NCBI GenBank assembly: GCA_027486585.1
Contig: JAIXOU010000100.1
Coordinates: forward strand, 186,001 to 250,000
Source: Verrucomicrobiaceae bacterium
Lineage (GTDB): Bacteria; Verrucomicrobiota; Verrucomicrobiia; Verrucomicrobiales; Verrucomicrobiaceae
Length of the DNA: 64,000 bases
Direction: 5' to 3'
Part shown: piece after piece, positions 8,370 to 16,188 of the stretch
Layout of the letters: every line of letters begins with the position of its first letter
How positions within the stretch are numbered: the stretch's first letter is position 1
Notes under the pieces: generated by a model
The model's database searches: none
Told to the model about the DNA's origin: nothing
What the model saw: only the letters and a program-made list of their open reading frames with translations
Program-made: the position numbers and the translations under genes

Positions 8370-9419
8370 ATGCGCCAGGTAATGTTCATCTTAGGTGGTT
8401 TGACGGGAATTTTATTGTGCTCCTGTTCCACTCTCCACTTTTACAGCCAAGCTGTTGCTGGTCAGGTGGAAATGATGCAAAAGGCACAGCCAGTGGCCCG
8501 AGTGATCGTTTCACCCAAGACAAAGCCGTTACTAAAACAAAAGCTGGCGACAGTGTCAGACATCTTGTCCTTTGCTGCAACGGAAATGCATTTGCCTGCT
8601 AAAGGCCAGTATGAACGATATTCTGACCTAGGGCGCAGCCATGTGGTCTGGGTCGTGTTTGCGGCCCCTGAATTCAGCGTTGCTCCGAAGACGTGGCGCT
8701 ATCCATTTTTGGGTAAACTGACCTATCGAGGTTTTTTTAAGGAGTCACTCGCCCTGCAAGAGGCAGCTAAACTCAAGGCTGAGGGTTACGACGTTCATGT
8801 AGCCGGTGTCGATGCCTATTCGACTCTGGGTTTTCTGCGGGATCCTCTATTAAATACCTTCATCGGGCGTGACGATGCGGATTTAGCCGAGCTGATTTGT
8901 CATGAACTCACCCATCAGCGTCTCTATTTAAAGGGCGACACCGATTTTAATGAGGCCTTTGCCACGGCTGTCGGGCAGGAGGGCGCCCGTCGCTGGTTAA
9001 AAGCCAGGGGCCGACTGAAGGATCTGGCTCAATATGAGCGGGACCTGCGTGCCGAGCGTGCCTTTGTGAACCTGGCCTTGGCCACCCGAGAGGAACTGAA
9101 AAAAATCTATGCAGCGACTGATGAATCTCGTGAGTCTGAGCTCAGCCAGAAACAAGCTGTCTTGGAGCGATTCAAAAACCGCGCCATCACTCTGAATCAG
9201 CGTCACCAAGGCAGCATGAGCATTGAGCGCTGGTTCAATAAGCCGGTGAACAATGCCCGACTGGCTACCCTCTCGACCTATTTTGAAATGTTGCCAGGTT
9301 TTGAAGCCATGCTCCGCCGTGGGGCTGGCAATCTAGAGGCCTACTTTAATGAAGTAGAATCCATGCGCCAGCTGACGGTGGCCGCACGCAGGCAACGCAT
9401 TCTCTCCCTCGCTCCATGA
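8370..9419 (+). CDS. Putative lipoprotein aminopeptidase (Aminopep family, PF10023-like)
   Basis: A 349-residue exported zinc peptidase. The N-terminus is a lipoprotein signal (GLTGILLCSCS, lipobox cysteine near residue 19-20) followed by LHFYSQAVAGQVEMM, a hallmark opening of this family. The zinc site is HELTHQ (H178, E179, H182), with the downstream NEAFATAVGQEG supplying the third ligand E195. The C-terminal half is helical and charged. It is probably anchored in a membrane facing the periplasm. The stop overlaps the next gene's start by ATGA, so it is coupled to a PpiC-type isomerase. Natural substrates of the family are not known to me. Confidence 0.88.
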   Translation: MRQVMFILGGLTGILLCSCSTLHFYSQAVAGQVEMMQKAQPVARVIVSPKTKPLLKQKLATVSDILSFAATEMHLPAKGQYERYSDLGRSHVVWVVFAAPEFSVAPKTWRYPFLGKLTYRGFFKESLALQEAAKLKAEGYDVHVAGVDAYSTLGFLRDPLLNTFIGRDDADLAELICHELTHQRLYLKGDTDFNEAFATAVGQEGARRWLKARGRLKDLAQYERDLRAERAFVNLALATREELKKIYAATDESRESELSQKQAVLERFKNRAITLNQRHQGSMSIERWFNKPVNNARLATLSTYFEMLPGFEAMLRRGAGNLEAYFNEVESMRQLTVAARRQRILSLAP

Positions 9420-10267
9420 AGAGACTTTTGCCGCTTTTGATTCTATCTCTTCTTTTGGCAGCTGCCTGCTGGCGCTGGCAGAGTCTGCGCTCTCAGGACG
9501 AATGGCAGATCGCTTGGCAACAAGCGCAGTTCCGTGCACCGCAGATGAATCGAGAGTCTGTGATGGCCGCATTTCATCAAAGGCAGCGACTGACGGATTC
9601 GGTGCCTCTGACCTTCATGCCAGATCTCGATCTCGCATTGAAAGCCGAGTATGAAACCTGGCGGAAGCAGTTTGAGAAGGGCGAAACCGATCGTCAGGCT
9701 CGACTGACATGGCAGGATCAGACTGAAACCTCGCTGAAGCAATCCATCCGAGACGATTTGAGGTCGCAGGCCTGGTTGGAGCAGCAGATTCAGCAGAAAG
9801 CAGCGCCAGTCACCGATGCCCAAGCTCTGGCCTGGTTCAACGAGCATGCCGAGCAGATGCGTGTTCCTGAACTGCACCACGTCTTTCACCTCTTTCTCTC
9901 ACGCCATGACCCAAAGCGTCCAGACCGTTCTGCTGAAATCCAGGCTCTGCATCAACAGCTCACCCGTGGAAAGGCAAGCTTCGCAGATTTAGTCGCCAAG
10001 CACTCCGAAGACAGTCGGTCCAAAGTTCGCGCTGGCGATCTCGGCTGGGTCAGTGCCTCCCGAATGCCCGCAGAGTTCATGCAAGCTCTGGAAAGAACCC
10101 CTGTCGGAGTAATCAGCCCACCCATTGAAACCAAGCTCGGCTGGCATCTTGTGCGCGTCTCAGCCCGCCATGAATCACGTTTGCCTCATTTTGTCGAAGT
10201 GCGGGAGGAGATCATCGCCATGCTCGATCAGCAGCGGCGGGAGGCTGCCTTAGGTCAGGTCAATTAG
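9416..10267 (+). CDS. Parvulin-type peptidyl-prolyl cis-trans isomerase
   Basis: A 283-residue exported folding factor. An N-terminal hydrophobic segment (LLPLLILSLLLAAACWRW) acts as signal or anchor. A helical SurA-like region follows. A PpiC/parvulin rotamase domain lies at about residues 140-250, marked by ELHHVFHLFLSRHDP, FADLVAKHSEDSRSK, GDLGWVSASRMPAEFMQAL and IETKLGWHLVRV. It probably assists folding of outer-membrane or periplasmic proteins. The gene is translationally coupled to the aminopeptidase lipoprotein upstream, a pairing that suggests envelope protein quality control (inference). Confidence 0.9.
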   Translation: MKRLLPLLILSLLLAAACWRWQSLRSQDEWQIAWQQAQFRAPQMNRESVMAAFHQRQRLTDSVPLTFMPDLDLALKAEYETWRKQFEKGETDRQARLTWQDQTETSLKQSIRDDLRSQAWLEQQIQQKAAPVTDAQALAWFNEHAEQMRVPELHHVFHLFLSRHDPKRPDRSAEIQALHQQLTRGKASFADLVAKHSEDSRSKVRAGDLGWVSASRMPAEFMQALERTPVGVISPPIETKLGWHLVRVSARHESRLPHFVEVREEIIAMLDQQRREAALGQVN

Positions 10268-10745
10268 TAGAGATCGGAGGAAAGAGAAAAAGATGACCTG
10301 TCCTCCGTTCCATTCTCCGAAGCTCAACGAGCAAAGGAGGAAAGCTCAACGAGCGAAGGAGGAAGGAGGTAGGTCAGAGGTTCTTCGTTCTTCGTTGGTA
10401 GCCGCGTCCGATGATTCCACCAAGAACTAGGAACCGCCAAGCTCGCCTCGGGAGGATTGTTTAGGTTAACCCTTCTGAGAGAGTTGACTTAAATCAACAG
10501 CACAGCGATTAATCATTTCGTATGATCCGTTTAGTGAGTAGATTTAATCAACGACTTGTAATCTTATGCAATGATGATCGCGGAAGATCCTGCACATCCC
10601 TCTGATTTCCTGGTCGTTCAGGGGATTCCTTCACGCCATGACTGTCGTGGACGGGTCTCTGTTCGGGCTTCCTTACCCCTAGCCGCAGCCCTTCGTTCAA
10701 GGCCAACAGGTGGCCTATTCCCGAGCTGTATTCAAACCAAGTGGC
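10268..10745. other. Intergenic region with GA-rich direct repeats, no convincing gene
   Basis: A 478-base gap between the PPIase and the XRE gene. The first 120 bases are GA-rich and hold two adjacent copies of an 'agctcaacgagcRaaggagg' repeat. The middle is AT-rich (around 10485-10565) and the last 180 bases are GC-rich without a supported reading frame. A plus-strand frame from 10571 runs antisense into the XRE gene and shows no protein family signs. Confidence 0.6.
10320..10363 (+). repeat. Two tandem copies of a 22-bp dispersed repeat
   Basis: Two neighbouring copies of agctcaacgagcRaaggagg (first copy has 'gcaaagg', second 'gcgaagg'). A third copy with one further change occurs near 29.13 kb in the opposite orientation, also followed by a gtcagaggt-type sequence. 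The element therefore looks like a dispersed intergenic repeat rather than local slippage. Confidence 0.7.
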
Positions 10746-11048
10746 TTATGGCTTTGGGTTGGCCTTGGAGTGCTTGCTTAAGGTGGCGCGGATGCTGTCT
10801 TGAAAAAGCTCGGGTATGGTACAGCCAAGCTGCTGACAAAGTTGAAACATTTCAGCCAGTTCCTGTATGGTAAATTCGAGCGGTAAGTTGGCATACATTT
10901 TGTCTGCGACCCAGGCCGGGATGCCACGTTTTCGGCCTTCCCATTGCACGATAGCACCTGGGGAACAGCCGAGTTCGTTGGCAAGTTCTTGGCGGGTCAG
11001 ACGGCGCTCCTTGCGCAGCTGCAGCAGTTGTTCTGGAGTGATTTCCAT
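10746..11048 (-). CDS. XRE-family helix-turn-helix regulator
   Basis: A 100-residue DNA-binding protein. Residues about 6-60 form a Cro/C1-type helix-turn-helix: LLQLRKERRLTRQELANELG (helices 1-2), then CSPGAIVQWEGRKRGIPAWV, where the recognition helix is followed by the conserved WE. The C-terminal 40 residues are unassigned. It is transcribed divergently from a tiny ribbon-helix-helix gene, with 101 AT-rich bases between that hold repeated ATTGAG motifs and a palindrome, a layout typical of autoregulated small modules such as toxin-antitoxin or phage-remnant switches. No toxin domain is visible, so the role is open. Confidence 0.85.
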   Translation of the reverse strand: MEITPEQLLQLRKERRLTRQELANELGCSPGAIVQWEGRKRGIPAWVADKMYANLPLEFTIQELAEMFQLCQQLGCTIPELFQDSIRATLSKHSKANPKP

Positions 11049-11149
11049 GAGGGATCTTCAAACGTATTTTTGATTGAGCAAGTTCTGTTGACTCAATTGA
11101 GCTAGTGACAAAATAAACCTATCAATCATTCAATCATTGAGTTTAATTT
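11049..11149. promoter_or_regulatory. Divergent promoter/operator region of XRE and RHH genes
   Basis: An AT-rich 101-base region between two divergent DNA-binding-protein genes. It contains a perfect 10-bp palindrome ctcaattgag (11092-11101), three ATTGAG occurrences at 11073, 11096 and 11136, and a direct repeat 'tcaatcat' close to the RHH start. A TTGACT at 11088 could be a -35 element for the plus-strand gene, but I see no good -10 box. Binding by the XRE or RHH protein is inferred from layout only. Confidence 0.45.
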
Positions 11150-11329
11150 ATGAAGCTAAACCTGAACATCGCTCACGATCTCAAGCCTGAAGAGCTCAGA
11201 AAGATCGTGGATTTGTCCAAAAAAACCAACCAACCGATCAGCCAATTGATCTTGGAAGCCGCTCGTGAATTGGCAGCCGATTCTCAGGCCGATCGAGACA
11301 ACGCTAAGCCTCAGGAGAACGGCGGGTGA
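11150..11329 (+). CDS. Small ribbon-helix-helix (CopG-like) protein
   Basis: A 59-codon gene, easily missed because of its size. The protein begins with an alternating-hydrophobic beta strand (MKLNLNIAHDL), then a helix (KPEELRKIVDLSKKTN), a short turn (QPI) and a second helix (SQLILEAARELAAD), which is the ribbon-helix-helix plan of CopG/Arc-type antitoxins and repressors. The tail is polar. It starts in the XRE divergent region, and its stop overlaps a GTG start of another short frame (GTGA). It may be an antitoxin or a small repressor. Family assignment is by pattern only. Confidence 0.6.
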   Translation: MKLNLNIAHDLKPEELRKIVDLSKKTNQPISQLILEAARELAADSQADRDNAKPQENGG

Positions 11330-11460
11330 AACCGAGCGCTCAAGTGCTCTGGGACCTGCCATCCCAATGGGCACAACCCATCCTAGCCAGGGCCACACCC
11401 TGGGTTGGTAAAGCCAACTTGCCTGGTCCCATCGTCTTCCGCGTCTCTGTGACGAGTTGA
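11326..11460 (+). CDS. Possible short protein coupled to the RHH gene
   Basis: A 44-codon frame with a GTG start that overlaps the RHH stop by GTGA, the arrangement used by coupled gene pairs. The peptide is rich in Trp and Pro (two W-containing segments, VLWDLPSQWAQP and ATPWVGKA) and resembles nothing I know. It could be the truncated start of a former partner gene. The only support is its position, so it is a weak call. Confidence 0.3.
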   Translation: MKPSAQVLWDLPSQWAQPILARATPWVGKANLPGPIVFRVSVTS

Positions 11461-11510
11461 TTCGGTGCAGAGGTGATTTTCTCTGTCGCGGACCAAAGTC
11501 AGTCCGCATG

Positions 11511-11568
11511 GGACTTAACCTTTTCCAATCCGGACTAAACCTTTTCCGTTACGGACTCAATCTTTGCC
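11511..11568. repeat. 2.8 copies of a 21-bp tandem repeat at a gene's 3' end
   Basis: Three consecutive units with exact 21-base spacing start at 11511, 11532 and 11553 (consensus ggactNaaccttttccNNtNc). On the minus strand the third unit contains the last codons and stop of the small frame that ends at 11557, so the array looks like a tandem copying of that frame's tail. A 6-bp inverted repeat (gcggac/gtccgc, 11488-11507) lies just beyond. Confidence 0.65.
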
Positions 11569-11892
11569 TGGCCAGATGAAGAGCTGTCCGTCGGGGTTAA
11601 ACATCCGAACAACAGGCATTTTGATCATTTCCCCGATGAGCGCTTTGGTGAACTCGTCGCGCGTCAGTCGGCGCACTTTTTCGAGGTAGTAGCGGGTGTG
11701 ATGCACTGATTTCCAGGAACGACTGTGATGCCTTTGACTCACTGAGCGAGTTATCTTGACTCGGATTCTAAGACCGACATCGCCAACGGCACTGTTGAAC
11801 ACAGCTATGCCGTGAAAGGGCGTTAAACGCAAAACGAGGCCGACTTTCGTCGACCCCGTTGAGCTACTCCTAACTGTCTTCGCGATTCGCAT
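11557..11892 (-). pseudogene. Probable gene remnant of unknown family
   Basis: A 111-codon frame downstream of the secreted protein gene, with its ATG overlapping that gene's stop (TGATG). The N-terminal half has a low-quality composition, while the last 45 residues (from HHTRYYLEKVRRLTRDEFTK to LFIWPGKD) look like genuine folded protein. I therefore suspect the surviving C-terminal piece of a longer gene, joined to unrelated DNA. I cannot name the family. Confidence 0.3.
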
Positions 11893-13340
11893 CAAGGTGC
11901 GACCGAGCTGCGCTGCAAGGTGAAGACGCCCGCGTTGAGAGAATTGCCGCCAGTGAGCACGCTACCCAACCCGGCTGGACTGTAGATGATGCCATTGCCG
12001 TTGTTTTCGGCATACCCGGCAGGCAAGCGGTCGCCGGTCACGAAGCCCGCCGTATCAATCCGCATCACCTGCTCGCAGTTGCTGATGGCAACGAAATCCC
12101 AGCTTTGGCCGGTGGCATAGACAATACCAGTGGTAGTGCCCGTGCCGATGGTGAGATCGCAGACTTCGTCAGTAGGCATCGCGCCATAAGCAAAGTTAGC
12201 GGCAGGGCCCACAGCACCGACGTTGGTGCTAATGTAGCGGCTAACAATTCCTGTGGCGCCATTATTGCCGCCATGGCTGAATGTATAGGCTCCAGCGTTA
12301 TCGTAGGCTTCGATGTCATTGGAATAGGAGCCCAGCGCGCCAATGAGCGGCGTGCCTCCACGATTCGCGCCATTGGCCAGCAATGAGATGGTCATGGAAG
12401 ACGGCACCGCGCCACCGTTCACACTTGCTCCTGCCGCATAAGCGTAGTCGCCGATAGCAGCGAGGCCGAACATGCAATCCCGCTGGCCAAGGTTGTCGCG
12501 GAAAGCAGGGAATCCTACCGCCACAGCGCCCGCTCCTTTGCTCACACGCAACACAGCCATGTCTTCCTGCAAACCTGTGGCGCGATTGACCGTGCCCCCG
12601 AGGATGACGCTACCGTTCGTTGCCCTAACAAAGGACTGGCGCACAGCCTGGAAGATACCACCCGCAACACTGCCAGGCATCAGCAGTGCTGGGCACGTCC
12701 AATTTGCTCCAATCATATAGCGCACCCCGGCATTGGCAGGAGCAATAGCTCCCCATGTGGCATCCGGTAAGCCCGTAGCAGGTACCAATTTCACTGCGAC
12801 CACGCCGTTGTTCAGGCAGCCTGAAACAAACAAACTGACACCATCGAAGGCAATCGTGGAGCCGTAAGTGCTTACGTTGCCTATCCCCAGCGCCACAGGG
12901 TTCAAATAAGTGATCCAGTTCTGAGCACCTATGGCAACGCCAGGGTTCACGGCCACTGAGCGGACAAACCAAGTGTTCACGCCAGCAACAACTCGTGTGC
13001 CAGTGAGATACAAGCTGTTGGAGGCAGAATTGAAGGCAACGGCTGTGTAGTGGTACTGATCAGCCGTTGGCCGGAAGAAGGCGTCACCCAATCCGCCACC
13101 GCCGTTGAGCCGATAAGTCACAAGCGCCTGCACATTGCCTGCGCCGTAATCACGATAGCCAGCGGAGAAGACATTGCCTGCTGCGTCGGTCGCAATCGCT
13201 GCCTTGGCATATTCGACACGCTGGCCAGCGGGAACAGCAGCGGGGCTATCCCATTTGACGGCAGCGTTGCCAGGAAGTTGCAGTGCAAGGATGGAGGTAA
13301 CTGCAAGGGCTGTAGTGATGAATGTCTGTTTAGTTTTCAT
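11892..13340 (-). CDS. Secreted beta-propeller-like protein of unknown function
   Basis: A 482-residue exported protein. The start at 13340 gives a clean signal peptide (MKTKQTFITTALAVTSILAL... with an NAA-type cleavage site); an in-frame start 15 codons earlier would spoil it. The mature protein has repeated AIATDAAGNVFSAGY- and AFNSASNSLYLTGT-like strands, similar to SBBP or NHL-style propeller blades, and no catalytic motif. It contains few cysteines and is rich in Gly, Ala and Asn. It is transcribed divergently from the ECF sigma factor gene, with 222 bases between, so it is a candidate target of that sigma factor (inference). Confidence 0.75.
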   Translation of the reverse strand: MKTKQTFITTALAVTSILALQLPGNAAVKWDSPAAVPAGQRVEYAKAAIATDAAGNVFSAGYRDYGAGNVQALVTYRLNGGGGLGDAFFRPTADQYHYTAVAFNSASNSLYLTGTRVVAGVNTWFVRSVAVNPGVAIGAQNWITYLNPVALGIGNVSTYGSTIAFDGVSLFVSGCLNNGVVAVKLVPATGLPDATWGAIAPANAGVRYMIGANWTCPALLMPGSVAGGIFQAVRQSFVRATNGSVILGGTVNRATGLQEDMAVLRVSKGAGAVAVGFPAFRDNLGQRDCMFGLAAIGDYAYAAGASVNGGAVPSSMTISLLANGANRGGTPLIGALGSYSNDIEAYDNAGAYTFSHGGNNGATGIVSRYISTNVGAVGPAANFAYGAMPTDEVCDLTIGTGTTTGIVYATGQSWDFVAISNCEQVMRIDTAGFVTGDRLPAGYAENNGNGIIYSPAGLGSVLTGGNSLNAGVFTLQRSSVAP

Positions 13341-13562
13341 ATGTTTTTTTGGTTTGCGGTTTCTGTTTTGCCCCACTCTGCTCACCGTTTTTCGGCGATG
13401 AACTCATCGGGGCTTCAATCACAGGTTCCGGGTTTTCTGATTCCGATTTCACCTTGACCCCAATTTTTTTCATTTTTTCTCATTTCCCCTGGGCAAACCT
13501 CATTTGCACAAGTGTTGACGCAGTGCGCGTACCTGTCAGATTTGCCTTCTTCTCCCGAACCC

Positions 13563-14297
13563 ATGAACGTTGAAAACAAGCAGCACTCCATGCCTTTCCC
13601 TGCGACCTCTTGGACGCGGGTCATGCATTACCAGGAGGGAGAAGAACAAGCAGCGAGATCAGCCCTCGAAGACCTCTGCCGCACCTATTGGCAGCCAGTG
13701 GTGAACTACTTCCAAGCCATCGGCTGTGATCCTGAAGAAGCTCGCGATGCCGCTCAGGAATTCATGGTCCAGTTCGCCACGCCGGGCCAAGGTTTTGATC
13801 GCATTGATCCCGCCAAGGGCCGCCTGCGTTCCTACATGAAACAAGCGGCGCGGCATTTCATCGTGAAAGTGCGCGAGAAAGCCAATACCCAGCGGCGCGG
13901 TGGCGGCACGGAATCCATCTCCATTGAAGAAAACGAAGAATCCTTGGGCACTGAAGACGAAGAAGCCTCCGTATCCTATGACCAGAGCTGGGCGATGACG
14001 GTGCTTGAAGCCGCCTTTGCCAAGCTGCGTGATGAATACGCAGCGAGGGGAAAGGCGACGCTTTTCGAACGAATAAGACCCGGTCTTCTAGAACCCGAGG
14101 ACGGTGGCGCACTTTGCCATCAACTTGCCGAGGCCTTCAAAACCTCCAGCGCGGCGATGAGCCTGGAGATCCACCGCACCCGCAAACGCTTGGCTCGCCA
14201 CCTGCGCCAGCAAGTGCTCGCCACCGTGGAAACAGAAGCCGAAGCGGAGGAAGAACTCAGATACCTCATGCGTATCCTTGCTTATGGACGGGCCTGA
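13563..14297 (+). CDS. ECF-type RNA polymerase sigma factor
   Basis: A 244-residue sigma-70-like protein. Region 2 is recognisable at about residues 25-95 (ALEDLCRTYWQPVVNYFQAI, DPEEARDAAQEFMVQFA, then GRLRSYMKQAARHFI). An acidic linker follows (SIEENEESLGTEDEE), and a region-4 helix-turn-helix lies near residues 185-225 (LAEAFKTSSAAMSLEIHRTRKRLARHLR). Planctomycetes and Verrucomicrobia encode expanded ECF sets of this kind next to Ser/Thr kinases. The ATG at 13563 is chosen over upstream alternatives because it starts at the conserved sequence. Its 3' end overlaps the kinase gene by 14 bases, and no anti-sigma factor is seen. Confidence 0.85.
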   Translation: MNVENKQHSMPFPATSWTRVMHYQEGEEQAARSALEDLCRTYWQPVVNYFQAIGCDPEEARDAAQEFMVQFATPGQGFDRIDPAKGRLRSYMKQAARHFIVKVREKANTQRRGGGTESISIEENEESLGTEDEEASVSYDQSWAMTVLEAAFAKLRDEYAARGKATLFERIRPGLLEPEDGGALCHQLAEAFKTSSAAMSLEIHRTRKRLARHLRQQVLATVETEAEAEEELRYLMRILAYGRA

Positions 14298-16188
14298 TAT
14301 TCCAACCATCCTCGTGCCCGGACCCGCCAGGCAGCCAGAGCGCCGTTGCACATCGTGCGACAGCGTACTACCGGATCGTGGCTCGCTCAATGGCATTTGC
14401 CCGGTGTGCATCGCCCGGTCCATGACGATCTCGCTCACGGAAGACGATGGTCGCTACGATCTGCTGGAAATGTTTAATTCCAGCCTGCCGACCGTCAGTG
14501 GCTACCAAATGGGGCCGCTCGCGGGTTCTGGCGGCATGGGGCTTGTGTTTCGCGCCACCCATGAAACCGATGGTTCCACGGTGGCGCTCAAGATGCTTTC
14601 CAGCCGCTGGTACGATGACAAGGAACAGGTCGCTCGCTTCGAACGGGAAGCTCGCATGCTGTCTCAGTTGGATCACCCCAACATCGTAAAGTTTATCGAG
14701 TCTGGCGAAACGGACGATGGCCATCTCTTTATGGCCACAGAGTTTGTTGAAGGCGTCGATATGCGACGCCGATTGGTGCAAAAAGCAATGGCTTCCCAAG
14801 AAGTTTTTTCGATTTTTGAGCAGATCTGCACGGCCATCGAGTATGCGCATTCCAAGAACATCGTTCACCGCGATCTTAAGCCATCAAACGTGCTGCTCGG
14901 CACGGATGGCAGCGTAAAAGTTGCTGATTTCGGCATCGCAAAACCTGCTCCTACCGGCTCAGCGGCAGTATCGCTGACGCAATCAAACTCCACCATCGGC
15001 ACCCCGTACTACATGGCACCGGAGTCGATCAACAACCTTTCCAAAGCCACTGGGCGTTCAGATATTTATTCACTGGGTGTGATGCTTTATGAGCTGCTCA
15101 CGGGTTCCCTGCCCATGGGCCATTTTGCGCCGATTTCGAAGAAGACCGGTCTCGACCCGCGATTCGACGATGTCATCCGCAAAGCCCTGGCCGAAGACCC
15201 GGCGCACCGCTTCGGAACGGTGAAGGAGTTCCGCGATGCAGTGCAACGCCTCGCCACCCCGCCCCCACCGCGTATCTGGCTTCGCGCCCTCGCCGTCATC
15301 GTGATTCTTGCAGCGGGCGGTTTTGCATGGGCGTGGCAACAGCATCAGCAAGACCTTCAGCGGGCGCGACCGGAGTACGCCGCCTCGCGAGCGAACCCTT
15401 ATGTGAATGATTTGGGCATGAAGTTCGCTCCCCTGCCAAGCCACCCCGTACTGTTCAGTTTGTGGGAGACTCGCATCCACGACTTTGAGACCTTTGCCTA
15501 CGAAACAGGCACAACCGAAGCCACTGAAAAGCCATCGAGCGGAATACGTGTCCCTGGCCGCTCAGGATGGCAGGAAGGTCCTGGCGCCACATGGAAGCAA
15601 CCAGGCTGGCCAGTGACGCCAGATCATCCGGCGTGTGGTGTGTCCTTTGTCGAAGCCACCGCTTTCTGCGCTTGGTTGACCACACGTGAGCGGGCCGCAG
15701 GGCGTATCACTTCTGAACACATCTACCGACTCCCGACCTCGGATGAATGGCAGGACGCAGCGGCACGCCCTTCGACAACGCCTGGCGACAGCTCCACTAC
15801 CGAGTTTATCTGGGGCGATACCTGGCCGCCCCCTCGCGGCGCGGGAAACCTCACTGGGCACGAAGTGACCCAACCTCCGTGGCCGAGCTGGAATACCCTC
15901 GAATACGAGGACGGCTATCCCCGCACCGCTCCCGTCGGCCAGTTTGCACCTTCCGCCTTGGGTTTCTTCGATCTGGAAGGCAACGTCAAGGAATGGTGCC
16001 TGCCCTTCCCCGGCGGCGATAGTACCGTTGTTCCGCTGCGCGGCGCAGCCTGGGGCACAAACGCCCAACGCAAACTGTATGGCATGCGCTACCTCTCCCT
16101 GGCAGAACCCAAAGAACGCCATTCGCTACACGGATTTCGCTGCGTGCTGGAGTACGCGCCCGCCAATAATCACGCTCCGAAACCGTGA
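14284..16188 (+). CDS. Membrane Ser/Thr protein kinase with zinc ribbon and FGE-like domain
   Basis: A 634-residue multidomain signalling protein. Residues about 20-45 hold a CxxC...CxxC zinc ribbon (RRCTSCDS... GICPVC). Residues about 75-320 are a PknB-like kinase with a complete active site: glycine loop AGSGGMGLVF, lysine in VALKML (K103), catalytic loop HRDLKPSN (D197), DFG (D215) and a GTPYYMAPE activation segment. A single membrane helix follows at about 331-351. The outer part, about 375-630, is a SUMF1/FGE-like fold (ACGVSFVEATAFCAWL, YRLPTSDEW, LEGNVKEWC). The RGGSxxC-type catalytic cysteines of true formylglycine enzymes are absent (RGAAWGTNAQR), so it is likely a sensor or binding domain. 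It overlaps the ECF gene, which suggests joint signalling. Confidence 0.92.
   Translation: MDGPDIPTILVPGPARQPERRCTSCDSVLPDRGSLNGICPVCIARSMTISLTEDDGRYDLLEMFNSSLPTVSGYQMGPLAGSGGMGLVFRATHETDGSTVALKMLSSRWYDDKEQVARFEREARMLSQLDHPNIVKFIESGETDDGHLFMATEFVEGVDMRRRLVQKAMASQEVFSIFEQICTAIEYAHSKNIVHRDLKPSNVLLGTDGSVKVADFGIAKPAPTGSAAVSLTQSNSTIGTPYYMAPESINNLSKATGRSDIYSLGVMLYELLTGSLPMGHFAPISKKTGLDPRFDDVIRKALAEDPAHRFGTVKEFRDAVQRLATPPPPRIWLRALAVIVILAAGGFAWAWQQHQQDLQRARPEYAASRANPYVNDLGMKFAPLPSHPVLFSLWETRIHDFETFAYETGTTEATEKPSSGIRVPGRSGWQEGPGATWKQPGWPVTPDHPACGVSFVEATAFCAWLTTRERAAGRITSEHIYRLPTSDEWQDAAARPSTTPGDSSTTEFIWGDTWPPPRGAGNLTGHEVTQPPWPSWNTLEYEDGYPRTAPVGQFAPSALGFFDLEGNVKEWCLPFPGGDSTVVPLRGAAWGTNAQRKLYGMRYLSLAEPKERHSLHGFRCVLEYAPANNHAPKP

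Noticed and set aside
10571-10873. Plus-strand frame of 100 codons downstream of the PPIase
   Set aside because: Its 3' half is antisense to the XRE gene and its 5' half resembles nothing; stop-free by composition.
15562-16122. Minus-strand frame of 186 codons
   Set aside because: Antisense to the FGE-like part of the kinase gene; no family signs.
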